64,000 nucleotides of DNA from JAPPLB01 sp965218555 (GCA_965218555.1 OZ244625.1:5084001-5148000); one strand, 5' to 3'. Counted from the stretch's first letter, positions 34,526-42,821 are shown. A program made the numbers and translations. The notes: generated by a model from the sequence alone, not told the origin.

Positions 34526-34713
34526 AGCCGCCTTTTGACTCAGGTGTGGCCGGCCCTCCTTTCTGCCGTACTTGTCGTCGCAATCTGAGAAGTTCCCCTG
34601 GTGAGCAAAACAGAACGTTCCCCTTCGGCTCTTGGTACTGAAGCCCTTCAGTCTTTTTTTTCCGCCCCGGCCTGCTTAGCATGAGGACAGGGAGGTGGGA
34701 ATCCTGGCCTGTA

Positions 34714-34787
34714 TTTCTCACCAAGTGGCGAGGCGAAGTGCCTGCCTGCTGCAGGCAGGCGTGAGAGGGCCGTCACGACGAGGCGCG
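34714..34787. repeat. Dispersed repeat, copy 2, with palindromic insertion
   Basis: The same unit as at 32594 (CAAGTGGCGAGGCGAAGTGC ... GTGAGAGGGCCGTCACGACG). It is split by a short insertion that creates a perfect 10-bp inverted repeat, GCCTGCCTGC-T-GCAGGCAGGC (34740-34760). Confidence 0.65.
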
Positions 34788-34946
34788 AGACGCCCGCGCC
34801 AGCAACACGGGTTTATGTTTTTCACGAATCACGAGTCACGAATCACGGTCTTTACGGCCGTTCGGTTCGCCGTGGGCGCCAAGGGTCGCACAAGCAAAAA
34901 CCGCCGCCCGGACCATTGCGCCCGTCGCCCAGTCACTGTTTCCCAG

Positions 34947-34990
34947 TTCACTATTGTTCGCTATTGTTCACTATTGTTCGCTATTGTTCG
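34947..34990. repeat. 10-bp tandem repeat, about 4.4 units
   Basis: Units alternate TTCACTATTG and TTCGCTATTG. No coding role is apparent. Confidence 0.85.
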
Positions 34991-35162
34991 GCTAAAAATA
35001 TTGCTCCGGAGGCAGTGCCCTTGCCCCTTCCGCCGTTCTCGGTGGGCCTCACGACAAGCGCCGTTCGCCGCATTTCCCGTCGCTCTCCGGGCTCCTTCCG
35101 CTGCGCCGAACGCAACATGAACCCATGATGAGAAAGGAAAACGTTAGATTGCGTTGACACTC

Positions 35163-35198
35163 TTTCTGCCGCACTTGTCACTTTCTGCCGCACTTTGC
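35163..35198. repeat. Two close copies of TTTCTGCCGCACTT
   Basis: Copies at 35163 and 35182 are 19 bp apart, about 70-100 bp upstream of the exported PLP enzyme start. A third copy with one mismatch is at 34560. They could be an operator pair or simple repeat debris. Confidence 0.5.
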
Positions 35199-35268
35199 GC
35201 CTGTCCGAGGAAACAGCTAGGCTGAGAGCCATTCGCAACACTCGCTTTCCTTTCCCAGGAGGAACCCC

Positions 35269-36915
35269 ATGTCGATTCTCAAAGCGCTCCGTCGCACGCA
35301 ACCCGGCGGCCTCAGCCGCCGCGAACTTTTCCGCAACGGCGGCCTGCTCGCCGCCGCCGGTCTCGCTCCTGCTGCCGTTTCCTCCGCTTCCGCCGCACCC
35401 GCGATGAACTTCGGGTCGGACATGTATCAGTCCATCGGCGTTCGTCCGGTCATCAACGCCAAGGGCACGTTCACGGTGATGAGCGGCTCGCTGATGTTGC
35501 GCGAATGCCGTCAGGCCATGCAGGAGGCTTCGCAAAACTTCGTCCAAATGGACGAGCTGATGGAAGGTGTCGGCAAGCGCATCGCCGAGATCACGGGCGC
35601 CGAATCCGCCATCGTCACTTCGGGCTGCGCCGCGGCTCTCGTGCATGCCACGTCCGCCTGCATCGCGGGCGGCAACCCCGAGCGCATTGCCCGGCTACCC
35701 AATCTGGAAGGCCTGAAGAGCGAAATCATCGCTCCGTCCTGGTCGCGCAACACCTACGACCACGCTGTTCGCATGCTGGGGATCAAGTTCATCGAAGTCG
35801 AAAATGAGCAAGAGATGCGCCGCGCCATCGACGCCAAGACGGCGATGGTGATGGTGCTCGCAACGACTCGCGACAAAGGGCCCTTCGGGCTCAAAGAGAT
35901 CGCATCGGTTGCCCACGAGTACGACGTGCCGGTTCTCGTCGACGCGGCCGCAGAGGGTTTGACCATCCCCAATGTGCACCTCGAACGAGGCGCTGATCTT
36001 GTTGCCTATTCGGGCGGCAAAGCGTTGCGGGGACCGCAGAGCGCCGGCCTGCTGATCGGACGCAAAGATCTGATCGCCGCCGCTTGGCTCAACAGCGCGC
36101 CGCATCACGCCTTCGGACGCCCGATGAAAGTCGGCAAGGAAGACGCCATGGGCATGCTGGCCGCTGTCGAGATGTGGGTCAAGCGTGACCACGAGGCCGA
36201 GTGGAAGGCCTGGGAAAGCTGGCTCGCCGAGATTGCCAAGAGCGTGGAGCGCGTGCCGGGAGTGACCACCGAGGTCTCCCAGCCCCGGGGCCTATCGAAT
36301 CGCTCGCCGCGCCTCAACGTGAAGTGGGACGGAGACAAGATCGGCATTTTCGGCGACGAGGTAGAGAAGCTCCTCTTCCAAGGGGATCCCCGCATCGTGC
36401 TGGGCGGCAGCCGCGGTCGACGGCGCAGAGGCGGTGAGACGTCGGTGACCATCATGCCGTGGCAGATGAAGCCCGGTAACGCGAAAGTCATCGCCGCCGA
36501 ACTGCACCGCGTGCTCTCGAAACCTCCCGAGATGGGTTCGAAGAGATCGCCAAGCGGACCCAACGCCGATGTCGCGGGCCAGTGGGAGTTGCACATCGAC
36601 TACGTTTCAGGTAGCGCCAAGAACGGGCTCTTCCTCGAGCAGACGGGCGACGACCTCTACGGGACGCACGTCGGAGAGGCCACCGCGGCGGACGTCCGCG
36701 GCTGGGTGGAAGGCAATCAGGTCCACTTCATGGCTCGACATCGTTACGAAGGTTCCGGCTTCGGCTTCACCTTCTCCGGTCAGTTGAACGGAGACACCAT
36801 GGAGGGTGAGGTCGATCTCGGCGAATACTCGCCCTACGGACCCGCCAAGTGGTCCGCCAAGCGGCATGAGTACGGCCAACCCGGCCCGGTGTTTCGGCCG
36901 CAAAAAAACGTCTAG
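35269..36915 (+). CDS. Tat-exported PLP enzyme (SelA-like fold) with C-terminal beta domain
   Basis: 548 residues with CCAGGAGG upstream. N-terminal Tat signal (LSRRELFRNGGLLAAAGLAP). The core (about 50-430) is a fold-type I PLP enzyme of the SelA / D-glucosaminate-6-phosphate ammonia-lyase-like group: VINAKGTFTVMSG, ITGAESAIVTSGCAAALVHA, cofactor Asp in VLVDAAAEG (D225) and Schiff-base Lys in AYSGGKALRGPQ (K251). A C-terminal domain of about 105 residues (from about ADVAGQWELHIDYV) looks like a small antiparallel beta sandwich. An exported PLP enzyme is unusual, because PLP is normally loaded in the cytoplasm; Tat export of the folded holoenzyme would solve this. A paralog lies at 58775. The substrate is unknown, perhaps an amino sugar or D-amino acid. 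Confidence 0.85.
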   Translation: MSILKALRRTQPGGLSRRELFRNGGLLAAAGLAPAAVSSASAAPAMNFGSDMYQSIGVRPVINAKGTFTVMSGSLMLRECRQAMQEASQNFVQMDELMEGVGKRIAEITGAESAIVTSGCAAALVHATSACIAGGNPERIARLPNLEGLKSEIIAPSWSRNTYDHAVRMLGIKFIEVENEQEMRRAIDAKTAMVMVLATTRDKGPFGLKEIASVAHEYDVPVLVDAAAEGLTIPNVHLERGADLVAYSGGKALRGPQSAGLLIGRKDLIAAAWLNSAPHHAFGRPMKVGKEDAMGMLAAVEMWVKRDHEAEWKAWESWLAEIAKSVERVPGVTTEVSQPRGLSNRSPRLNVKWDGDKIGIFGDEVEKLLFQGDPRIVLGGSRGRRRRGGETSVTIMPWQMKPGNAKVIAAELHRVLSKPPEMGSKRSPSGPNADVAGQWELHIDYVSGSAKNGLFLEQTGDDLYGTHVGEATAADVRGWVEGNQVHFMARHRYEGSGFGFTFSGQLNGDTMEGEVDLGEYSPYGPAKWSAKRHEYGQPGPVFRPQKNV

Positions 36916-36949
36916 AGCGAGGGCCGCATACCGGCCGCCCGTCACTGCC

Positions 36950-38056
36950 CTAGCAGATTGTCTCTTCGCGCACGGACAGCGCGTCGATGTAATCGCGGTC
37001 CAACTCGTACCCGAAGCCGACCTCATCCCGAACGGCGATCGTTCCCTCGGGGCCGACTTCGACAGGCGGACAAATGATGTCGCGCTTCCAATATCGTTTG
37101 CTCGCCGAGACATCGCCGGGCAGCGTGAAATTGTCCAGCGTCGACAGAGCGATGTTGTGAGCCCTGCCGATGCCGCTTTCGAGCATACCGCCGCACCATA
37201 CGGGGATGCCGTGGGCGTGTGCGACGTTGTGAACCAACAAGGCTTCGGAGAAACCACCCACCCGGCCCAGCTTGATGTTGATGATTCGTCCCGCCTTCAT
37301 CTCGATCGCCTGCTCGGCATGACGCGCCGTGCGGATGCATTCATCGAGGCAGATCGGCGTATCGAGCCGGGCCTGGAGCCGAGCGTGGTCGATGATGTCG
37401 TCGTGCGAGAGCGGCTGCTCGATCATCATCAAGTCGAACTCGTCGAGTCGTTGTAGATGCGCCGCATCGCTGAGCGCATAGGCAGAGTTGGCGTCGGCCA
37501 TCAGCCGGATTTTCCGAAAGGCCTTGCGCACCTGACGCACTACCTCGACATCCCAACCCGGTTTGATCTTCATCTTGATGCGCTGGTAGCCTGCTCGCAC
37601 CTCGCGCTCGATCAGCTCCAGTAATTCTTCCACCGAGTCTTGAATGCCGATCGATACACCGCAGTCGATTTCGGTGCGGCTCCCTCCGATATGCCGCCAA
37701 AGCGGCAAGCCGAGCTTGCGGGATTCCAGATCCCATGCCGCTGTCTCCAGTCCGCCGCGAGCCATGTGATGGCCGCGGATGTGGGAACACCGCCCGGCCA
37801 CATCGGCAGCGGAGGCGATGTCGATGTTGAGAATCCGCGGCGCAACAAAATCGCGCAGGATCAACCAGGCCGTATCGACCCACTCCTCGTTGTAAAAAGG
37901 GCGCTCGCCGCAAGTGACCTCACCCCATCCCACTGCCCCATCCTCTTCGACCTCCACCAGCAGGATGCGCCGCTCGGTCGTGCGGCCGAAGCTTGTCTCA
38001 AAGGGATGCACCAACGGCATCCGGATTTCACGAAGGGTGATGCGATCGATTCTCAT
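36950..38056 (-). CDS. MenC-like enolase-superfamily enzyme, probable N-succinylamino acid racemase
   Basis: 368 residues of the OSBS/N-acylamino-acid racemase group: PLVHPFETSFGRTTERRILL at the N-terminus, catalytic KMKIKP, metal ligands in LMADANSAY, MMIEQPL and CLDECI, and the second catalytic Lys in NIKLGRVGGFSEAL, followed by PVWCGGMLESGIGRAHN. No other menaquinone genes are near. The gene upstream on the same strand, across the phage satellite, is a COG3375 acetyltransferase; that pair is known from bacteria in which an N-succinyltransferase and NSAR convert D- to L-amino acids. I therefore favour NSAR over OSBS, though dual activity is common in the family. Confidence 0.82.
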   Translation of the reverse strand: MRIDRITLREIRMPLVHPFETSFGRTTERRILLVEVEEDGAVGWGEVTCGERPFYNEEWVDTAWLILRDFVAPRILNIDIASAADVAGRCSHIRGHHMARGGLETAAWDLESRKLGLPLWRHIGGSRTEIDCGVSIGIQDSVEELLELIEREVRAGYQRIKMKIKPGWDVEVVRQVRKAFRKIRLMADANSAYALSDAAHLQRLDEFDLMMIEQPLSHDDIIDHARLQARLDTPICLDECIRTARHAEQAIEMKAGRIINIKLGRVGGFSEALLVHNVAHAHGIPVWCGGMLESGIGRAHNIALSTLDNFTLPGDVSASKRYWKRDIICPPVEVGPEGTIAVRDEVGFGYELDRDYIDALSVREETIC

Positions 38057-38149
38057 GGCTATTCAATCCTAGTCCTAGAAGCTACTGATAATAATGGACT
38101 TATCCTATCATCCCGCCCGACTGTCCCACAACATCGCCAACTTGAGACA

Positions 38150-38181
38150 AAATGAAAAAAACCCCGCGCTTTTTTTCATTT
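38150..38181. terminator. Bidirectional terminator-type hairpin
   Basis: AAATGAAAAAAA (38150-38161), loop CCCCGCGC, TTTTTTTCATTT (38170-38181): a perfect 12-bp stem with T tracts in both directions. It lies between the satellite portal gene and the MenC-like gene, and would insulate them. Confidence 0.7.
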
Positions 38182-38189
38182 CGGGGGAG

Positions 38190-38214
38190 CAAATTCGTCA
38201 GATTGACGAATTTG
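38190..38214. repeat. 25-bp palindrome, copy 1 (satellite family)
   Basis: CAAATTCGTCA, centre GAT, TGACGAATTTG: a perfect 11-bp inverted repeat. Related sites are at 44780-44804 and 45349-45373. It lies just downstream of the portal gene. Confidence 0.75.
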
Positions 38215-38264
38215 AACCTCGGGGAATGAGCAGGACCGCGCCCGCATGGGCGACGGACGCGGCC

Positions 38265-39329
38265 CTACTCCGTCAACAAGCCGGATTCTTGCATCGCGGT
38301 CAAGGGAGGTAGACCGCCTGCTACCAGCTTGTTGAATGCTGAGGCGCGGCCCGCAAGATCGTGAGCCCACAGGCCGCGCAAGTCGAATGACAGGCCAGGG
38401 ACGCCCAGCTTGTCGGCAAGCTCAGAACGGACTACACCGTTCAGGACTGGTTCAGCCGTTCCCAGGACGAACCGCCTCCAGCTTTCCCGCTGGCCCGTAC
38501 CGTCCTCATCGACAGCGAGACCCACAGGGACGCCGCAAGCCGAGAGAACGGCCATGCTCGCCTCGGATCTCAAGGTTACCAGGGGAGCCGGTGGACTTGC
38601 TCCGAACCGTTGCGGTCGCCAGTCGCTCGCCGGAGCGCTGCTCCGGCCTTCACCCCATCCGGCGCTTGTGGTCTCGACGAACAGCGCCCGGCCCTGCGCG
38701 TTTCTAACGTCCTTCTTGAGAGACGCCAGCGGATCATCGTCTCCGCCGTCGCCGCCATCAGCAGGGACAGGGAGCAAAAATCCAGTCGGAGAGCCGGATT
38801 CTTCGGAGGTGCGCTTTTCCAGGTTCGCGGCCAAAGCTGCGGTATCCCGCGCCCATCCCAACGGGGAGATACCCTGCCAGGGCCTAGCCGGATCAACTGC
38901 GTATCGGAAATGCAGCACGGCAGCCGCAGGTACGAACCTCGTAGCGGAGCCGGACGGCCCGTGCAAATCGCACCTGTAAAACCAGTCCCGTTCATCGAAG
39001 CCGCCGCGAATGTCCCACGAACCAACGGAGAGAAACCTCAAGCGGCCATCCTCGACACTCAGGATAAAGATACACTCCCCGCGCCTGCAAAGCTCACGCC
39101 CGATCATGGCAAGGCAGCCGGGGGAGATTGCAGCCAAGAGCGCCGAATCCTCGGGGGAGACCTTCGCGGCCATGAACGCCCGCGCCCACATGGACGCGCA
39201 CGTCTCTAGCGCCCCGATAGCGGACGGATCGCCGGGAGTAGAGCCGCCCGATGCCGCGATGATGGCTTTGACGACCTCATCGCTATAGCTCGCCTGCCGC
39301 GTCTCGGGTTTGGACCACGGCCAGCGCAT
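38265..39329 (-). CDS. Phage portal protein (HK97-type)
   Basis: 354 residues, ATG 39329, last gene of the head operon. It would form the dodecameric DNA entry vertex. Family features: short basic N-terminus (MRWPWSKPETRQ), the cap region around SVGSWDIRGGF, FRYAVDPARPWQGISPLGWA, and the C-terminal run RFVLGTAEPVLNGVVRSELA and ASAFNKLVAGGLPPLTAMQE. It is slightly shorter than typical HK97 portals (about 400). In most HK97-type phages the portal follows TerL; here it is last, after capsid and protease. Confidence 0.8.
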   Translation of the reverse strand: MRWPWSKPETRQASYSDEVVKAIIAASGGSTPGDPSAIGALETCASMWARAFMAAKVSPEDSALLAAISPGCLAMIGRELCRRGECIFILSVEDGRLRFLSVGSWDIRGGFDERDWFYRCDLHGPSGSATRFVPAAAVLHFRYAVDPARPWQGISPLGWARDTAALAANLEKRTSEESGSPTGFLLPVPADGGDGGDDDPLASLKKDVRNAQGRALFVETTSAGWGEGRSSAPASDWRPQRFGASPPAPLVTLRSEASMAVLSACGVPVGLAVDEDGTGQRESWRRFVLGTAEPVLNGVVRSELADKLGVPGLSFDLRGLWAHDLAGRASAFNKLVAGGLPPLTAMQESGLLTE

Positions 39330-39330
39330 C

Positions 39331-39681
39331 TCAGTAAGACCTCAGCAGGACCGCTTGCGTATATCGCTGTCTAGGGCCGTTACCCCAATCCTCGCTGTGC
39401 TCGACCATGTACATGCGGTTGAACCAGCGGACCTCATCAGCCGGGCCGGTGTCATTCGCCGCCCGCAGCGCGTCCGGCTCAGGGACAAAGACTTTCACCC
39501 GCTCGACGACCCTATCTCCCTCACGCTCGGGCTCGCTCTCAAGCTCGACGGGTTGGACGGAGCAACGGTGCTGTGATTCTTGCGGCAAATCGTTTTGCCA
39601 CAGGCCATCGACACGACGCCCTGACGTGCGTATCCTCGTGATGGTGTCCGGGAACCGCCGTAGGCTAAGGCGCATTCTCAT
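39331..39681 (-). CDS. Head closure/head-tail joining-like protein
   Basis: 116 residues. The C-terminal part (EVRWFNRMYMVEHSEDWGNG) resembles small head-tail adaptor proteins, and the position between the connector-like gene and portal supports this. It starts within the stop of the previous gene (ATGA). With no tail genes in the element, it could serve to dock helper-phage tails. Confidence 0.5.
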   Translation of the reverse strand: MRMRLSLRRFPDTITRIRTSGRRVDGLWQNDLPQESQHRCSVQPVELESEPEREGDRVVERVKVFVPEPDALRAANDTGPADEVRWFNRMYMVEHSEDWGNGPRQRYTQAVLLRSY

Positions 39682-40037
39682 ATCAGACCGCCCCTTCGGA
39701 CTTTGAAGCCGGTGAGCAACGCCATAGCGCCGGAATGCCGTAACGCCGATAGATAGCCACGGTGGTATCCGGTCATCACTTCCCCGGTGCGCTCGCTACG
39801 GACGCTCGACGGTGGAGACTCTTGCAAGTGTCCAACAATTCTCACGATTGACTCATTCTTGATGGCTGTGGGAGCCAGGGGAGCATACCGCTCGACTAGA
39901 GCAGACCCGACCTCGACAAGCCGCACGGTCTCCGCGTCGTCCAAGTCAAGCCCGGCGCTCTCAAGCCCCGCGAACTCCTGCCTGATATCCGACGCTCGCC
40001 TCCGGTCGTCTTGAGGCGTACCGCCGCTCATAGCCAT
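39678..40037 (-). CDS. Phage connector-like protein
   Basis: 119 residues, mostly helical (LESAGLDLDDAETVRLVEVG; PLAPTAIKNESIVRIVGHL), ending in a basic segment. The helical core with a repeated ALxRxSGAMALLTGF-type end resembles gp6-like connector proteins of HK97-type heads. It overlaps the protease gene by 10 bp. Confidence 0.55.
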   Translation of the reverse strand: MAMSGGTPQDDRRRASDIRQEFAGLESAGLDLDDAETVRLVEVGSALVERYAPLAPTAIKNESIVRIVGHLQESPPSSVRSERTGEVMTGYHRGYLSALRHSGAMALLTGFKVRRGGLI

Positions 40038-40498
40038 AGACGCCGCCTACGGCCCGTAGAGCGGACCTCGACGCTACTATCCGCGTAGCTTGGGGAATCG
40101 ACAAGCCCCGCGCCCACCAGTAGCGCCTTTTGCACGACGCGCAAGCCGTCCCGGAACGTCTCGCGCTCAGCACGGAACTCGACACTGAGGCCGCGCAACG
40201 TCCCATTGCGGATCAGCGCCGCCGCGTCCCGTGCTCGGGCCGTATCCGGCAACGCGAAGCTAACGCGAAGCTCGTCGCCCATATCCTCGGGAATAAACCT
40301 CGTGATCGGCGCTTGCCGGTTGTGTTGCTCGCGCAGGACAACGCCTCCATCAGGCCAGGACAATGACCCGCGTTCAAACATCTCGGGCCGGTCACTTGCG
40401 CGTTTTTCAAACGGCATCAGGACGCCCACGATAAGCCCCGGCGATTGCCGCTCAGGGTCATCGGCTATGCGAATCTCGATACTTCGATGTTCGATCAT
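40028..40498 (-). CDS. Prohead protease (HK97 family)
   Basis: 156 residues from ATG 40498, whose ATGA overlaps the P-loop gene stop. The family core is visible: IEIRIADDPERQSPGLIVGV, PFEKRASDRPEMFERGSL, LREQHNRQAPITRF (the catalytic His in the H-N-R position), LPDTARARDAAALIRNGTLR, GLSVEFRAER (the catalytic Ser segment) and VGAGLVDSPSYADS. It should cleave the capsid N-terminal delta domain during maturation. Confidence 0.82.
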   Translation of the reverse strand: MIEHRSIEIRIADDPERQSPGLIVGVLMPFEKRASDRPEMFERGSLSWPDGGVVLREQHNRQAPITRFIPEDMGDELRVSFALPDTARARDAAALIRNGTLRGLSVEFRAERETFRDGLRVVQKALLVGAGLVDSPSYADSSVEVRSTGRRRRLWL

Positions 40499-40956
40499 CG
40501 ACGACGACCTCCGCCGCGCCCGCCAAGCCGTAGATACCATCGTCCCATCGCTTTCTCACAATCCCTCGACAGCTTGCCGGTTCGCCGGTTGCTCAGGCGA
40601 GCGCGTATCGTGCGCTCGCCGGGGTCGATGACTACCTCTTCGCTATCCGGCCCGAGCAATTCCAACATCGCTTCGCGCCGCCCGAGGTCACCGTCACTAT
40701 TGGTCACAACGACTGAGATATCCCGCTGGCGAGCGCCCGTTATGACGGCCCGCCGCGTGTATTCCGTGATGGGCAACGACCATGCAGGACGGACGGGATA
40801 GAGGCCCTCAGCGTCTCGCTCCAGCAAGAGAAGGCCAGCCGCGATAGCTGAGAAGTCAGCCGCGATAGTGGGCTCGCCGGAAGCTCGCAGCCGCTCCCGT
40901 GCTTCTTGGCTCTTCGCCGCTCCCGCTGGGCCGCTCAACAAGATGTTCCTCGCCAT
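40495..40956 (-). CDS. Small P-loop ATPase of the head operon
   Basis: 153 residues. Walker A at the N-terminus (LLSGPAGAAKSQEARERL, about residues 7-24) and a Walker-B-like strand (DISVVVTNSDG). The C-terminus is basic (GKLSRDCEKAMGRWYLR). Its place between capsid and protease is unusual; most HK97-type head operons have no ATPase here. It might help scaffold or remodel capsids, or redirect packaging. Function unknown. Confidence 0.6.
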   Translation of the reverse strand: MARNILLSGPAGAAKSQEARERLRASGEPTIAADFSAIAAGLLLLERDAEGLYPVRPAWSLPITEYTRRAVITGARQRDISVVVTNSDGDLGRREAMLELLGPDSEEVVIDPGERTIRARLSNRRTGKLSRDCEKAMGRWYLRLGGRGGGRRR

Positions 40957-40959
40957 AGA

Positions 40960-41265
40960 TCAAACCCGATCCCGGTCTCCGACTTCCTCGACGATAAAGC
41001 ACACCACACCGCGCGACACCCATAACCAGGTCGGAAGGCCGGACCACAGCGCCAGCCTGAATTGCTCGCCAGGACGGTGACGGAACGCCGGTGCGGTCGG
41101 GTCGGGTTGTGTCGCGCTACGCAGGCGGAAGATCGTCCGCGTCGCGCTCAGGTTTTGACAAAGGCCGCTCCAGATCGACGAGTTGACTCCGGTAACGCCC
41201 CGGCCATCGACACCGAGCAGCGCCGCTAGGTCTTGCGGGGTCTCATTGATGATTACGGACAGCAT
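40960..41265 (-). CDS. Hypothetical head-operon protein
   Basis: 101 residues, starting on the last base of the capsid stop (TGATG). Contains TPQDLAALLGVDGRGVTGVN, then FRHRPGEQFRLALWSGLPTW. No family recognised. Position suggests a structural or decoration role. Confidence 0.5.
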   Translation of the reverse strand: MLSVIINETPQDLAALLGVDGRGVTGVNSSIWSGLCQNLSATRTIFRLRSATQPDPTAPAFRHRPGEQFRLALWSGLPTWLWVSRGVVCFIVEEVGDRDRV

Positions 41266-42476
41266 CAGGCAATCTGTATCTCTTGCTTTCGGAAGCCGTC
41301 CGCCCGGAGCAGCTTGGTCGCGTGCAGCAAGATCGCGGTAAGCACGATCTCGCCTTTTTTCGCGCCGGTGACTTCATCCCGGATCAACGTTGTGGATTCC
41401 CAGATCGGACAAACCATATCGCGCCGCGCGCCGCGCCGGACGATCACGTTTTGCTTGCCGGACACGACGGCGGGGACGTGAGCCGAGACGCGGACGCCGC
41501 CCGAGACGCGCATCAGCGAATCGAGCGCCGAATCGTCGGCAGTGTTGCCCCGGTAGGTGGTCGCCGCGTGAGCGTAGACGGCGGAACCCATCACGGCGCG
41601 AATATCGCCCGCAACGGACGCGAAGCGCCCATCGATCCGGCTGTAAGCAAGCTCGCTCCGATAGGTCGCGAACGTCGCGACGGCGCTTGCATCGTTCGCC
41701 GTGAGCACGCCCGCCCCGAGCAGGCCGTTTGCTCCGGCGATTACTTGCGCGTCCAGCGCGTCGCTGAGCGCGTCGTTGAGATTCTGCCGCAGCGCCTCGC
41801 TCATGCCACGGAACCGGGCCGCGTCGGTGCGCCGGTAGCTGAAGCTCGCTTGCAGCCGCGCCGGGGAGAGAACGTCAGCCGTAAACGCGCCGGTCGTCTC
41901 CCCTACCTCGGTTGAATCGGTGTGAGGCCCGCCCACGGTCGCCCGCGAAGTCAGGACGGGATAGACGGCATCGCCCACGGGAACGGACGGCATATCGACG
42001 CCCAGGAACGCGGCGACACTGCCGGGGAACACTGCCGGAATGATCGGCGCTTGCGACGCGCCTACGTCGGTCGGAGCCGGTGTGATGGCCCTGTGCTCCT
42101 CGACAGCCGGGGGACGGATCAGGGAGAGCGGGATCTGATTCTCTCCGATCCCGTAGTGCGCTTGCAATTCCGCCTCGGGACCGTCCGGGGACCGTCCATT
42201 GACGACGCTATCGAAGATCGCGCCCAGGGACGCCCTCGACTCAAGCTCCCGCAGCTTGGCGTCGTCTCCGAATTGCCCGGCAGCAGCCGTTTCCGCTTCC
42301 GCTTCCACGATGAGCGCCGAACGATAGCGCCGCTCCAGCTCGGGATACTCGGTTTGCAGCGCGGTTTCCTCGGTTCGGATTTCGGCGCTGTAGGCATCGC
42401 CCTCAAGCCTGCCGATCACGTTGAGGCGCTCCCTGACCTCGGAGAGTCGGAGCGCGTGTTTTTGTGCTTGCGTCAT
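41265..42476 (-). CDS. Major capsid protein (HK97 fold)
   Basis: 403 residues. An N-terminal helical delta-domain-like region (about 1-130; SEVRERLNVIGRLEGDAYSA, ETALQTEYPELERRYRSALI) precedes the capsid core: IIPAVFPGSVAAFLGVDMP, PVGDAVYPVLTSRATVGGPH, RLQASFSYRRTDAARFRGMS, DALDAQVIAGANGLLG and, near the C-terminus, ESTTLIRDEVTGAKKGEIVL. The delta domain agrees with a protease encoded two genes on. A 60-bp gap upstream, the only sizeable one in the operon, carries a likely promoter. Confidence 0.82.
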   Translation of the reverse strand: MTQAQKHALRLSEVRERLNVIGRLEGDAYSAEIRTEETALQTEYPELERRYRSALIVEAEAETAAAGQFGDDAKLRELESRASLGAIFDSVVNGRSPDGPEAELQAHYGIGENQIPLSLIRPPAVEEHRAITPAPTDVGASQAPIIPAVFPGSVAAFLGVDMPSVPVGDAVYPVLTSRATVGGPHTDSTEVGETTGAFTADVLSPARLQASFSYRRTDAARFRGMSEALRQNLNDALSDALDAQVIAGANGLLGAGVLTANDASAVATFATYRSELAYSRIDGRFASVAGDIRAVMGSAVYAHAATTYRGNTADDSALDSLMRVSGGVRVSAHVPAVVSGKQNVIVRRGARRDMVCPIWESTTLIRDEVTGAKKGEIVLTAILLHATKLLRADGFRKQEIQIA

Positions 42477-42543
42477 GCCCCAAATGTAGCACTCTAGGGG
42501 AAACGATGCAAACCTCTATATAGTCAGGACTTAGCGCTATATA
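42477..42543 (-). promoter_or_regulatory. Probable promoter region of the capsid gene
   Basis: AT-rich gap before the capsid start. It contains two TATATAG-type blocks facing each other around GCGCTAAGTCCTGAC (42519-42543). Related CTATATA sites occur at 45152-45161 and 47591-47599. It could give the capsid extra transcription; the exact -10/-35 is not assigned. Confidence 0.4.
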
Positions 42544-42821
42544 GACTGGCCGCGTAGCTCATCGCGGAGCCGCAGCCAGGGGAGCCGCCCAGGTTTGGTA
42601 TTCTCACGAGCGGTCTTGTCAAGGTGGCATCGACGACAAAGGCTTTGCAGGTTGTCCGGATCATACGGGGAGCCGCCGCGCTTGAGAGGCCGCACGTGGT
42701 CTATTTCCAACCTGCCGGAACATTTGCACAACGCGCAGCGGTAGCCATCCCGGATCAGGATACGTCTCCGTAGATACCGCCAGCGGTTCTTGTCGATCTT
42801 GCGGTCGTGGTGGTGACTCAT
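42537..42821 (-). CDS. HNH endonuclease (packaging-associated)
   Basis: 94 residues, ATGA overlap with TerL. Zinc-binding CxxC pairs (CALCKC and CRRCH) frame the HNH core (RLEIDHVRPLKRGGSPYDPD, then NLQSLCRRCHLDKTARE). HNH proteins beside TerL are required for cleavage in cos-packaging HK97-type phages, so this element may package by cohesive ends. Confidence 0.88.
   Translation of the reverse strand: MSHHHDRKIDKNRWRYLRRRILIRDGYRCALCKCSGRLEIDHVRPLKRGGSPYDPDNLQSLCRRCHLDKTARENTKPGRLPWLRLRDELRGQSI

Larger units (their letters stand above)
34526..35268. other. Repeat-rich intergenic stretch of about 740 bp
   Basis: No gene found. It contains TTTCTGCCGTACTTGTC (34560-34576), two further copies at 35163-35179 and 35182-35198 (TTTCTGCCGCACTTGTC and TTTCTGCCGCACTTTGC), copy 2 of the dispersed repeat (34714-34787), a CACGAATCACG/AGTCACGAATCACG near-repeat (34823-34849) and a 10-bp tandem repeat (34947-34990). 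It looks like an accumulation zone for small repeats upstream of the exported PLP enzyme gene. Confidence 0.6.

Noticed and set aside
34947..34990. CRISPR-like array
   Set aside because: The 10-bp units are contiguous with no spacers and no cas genes are present.
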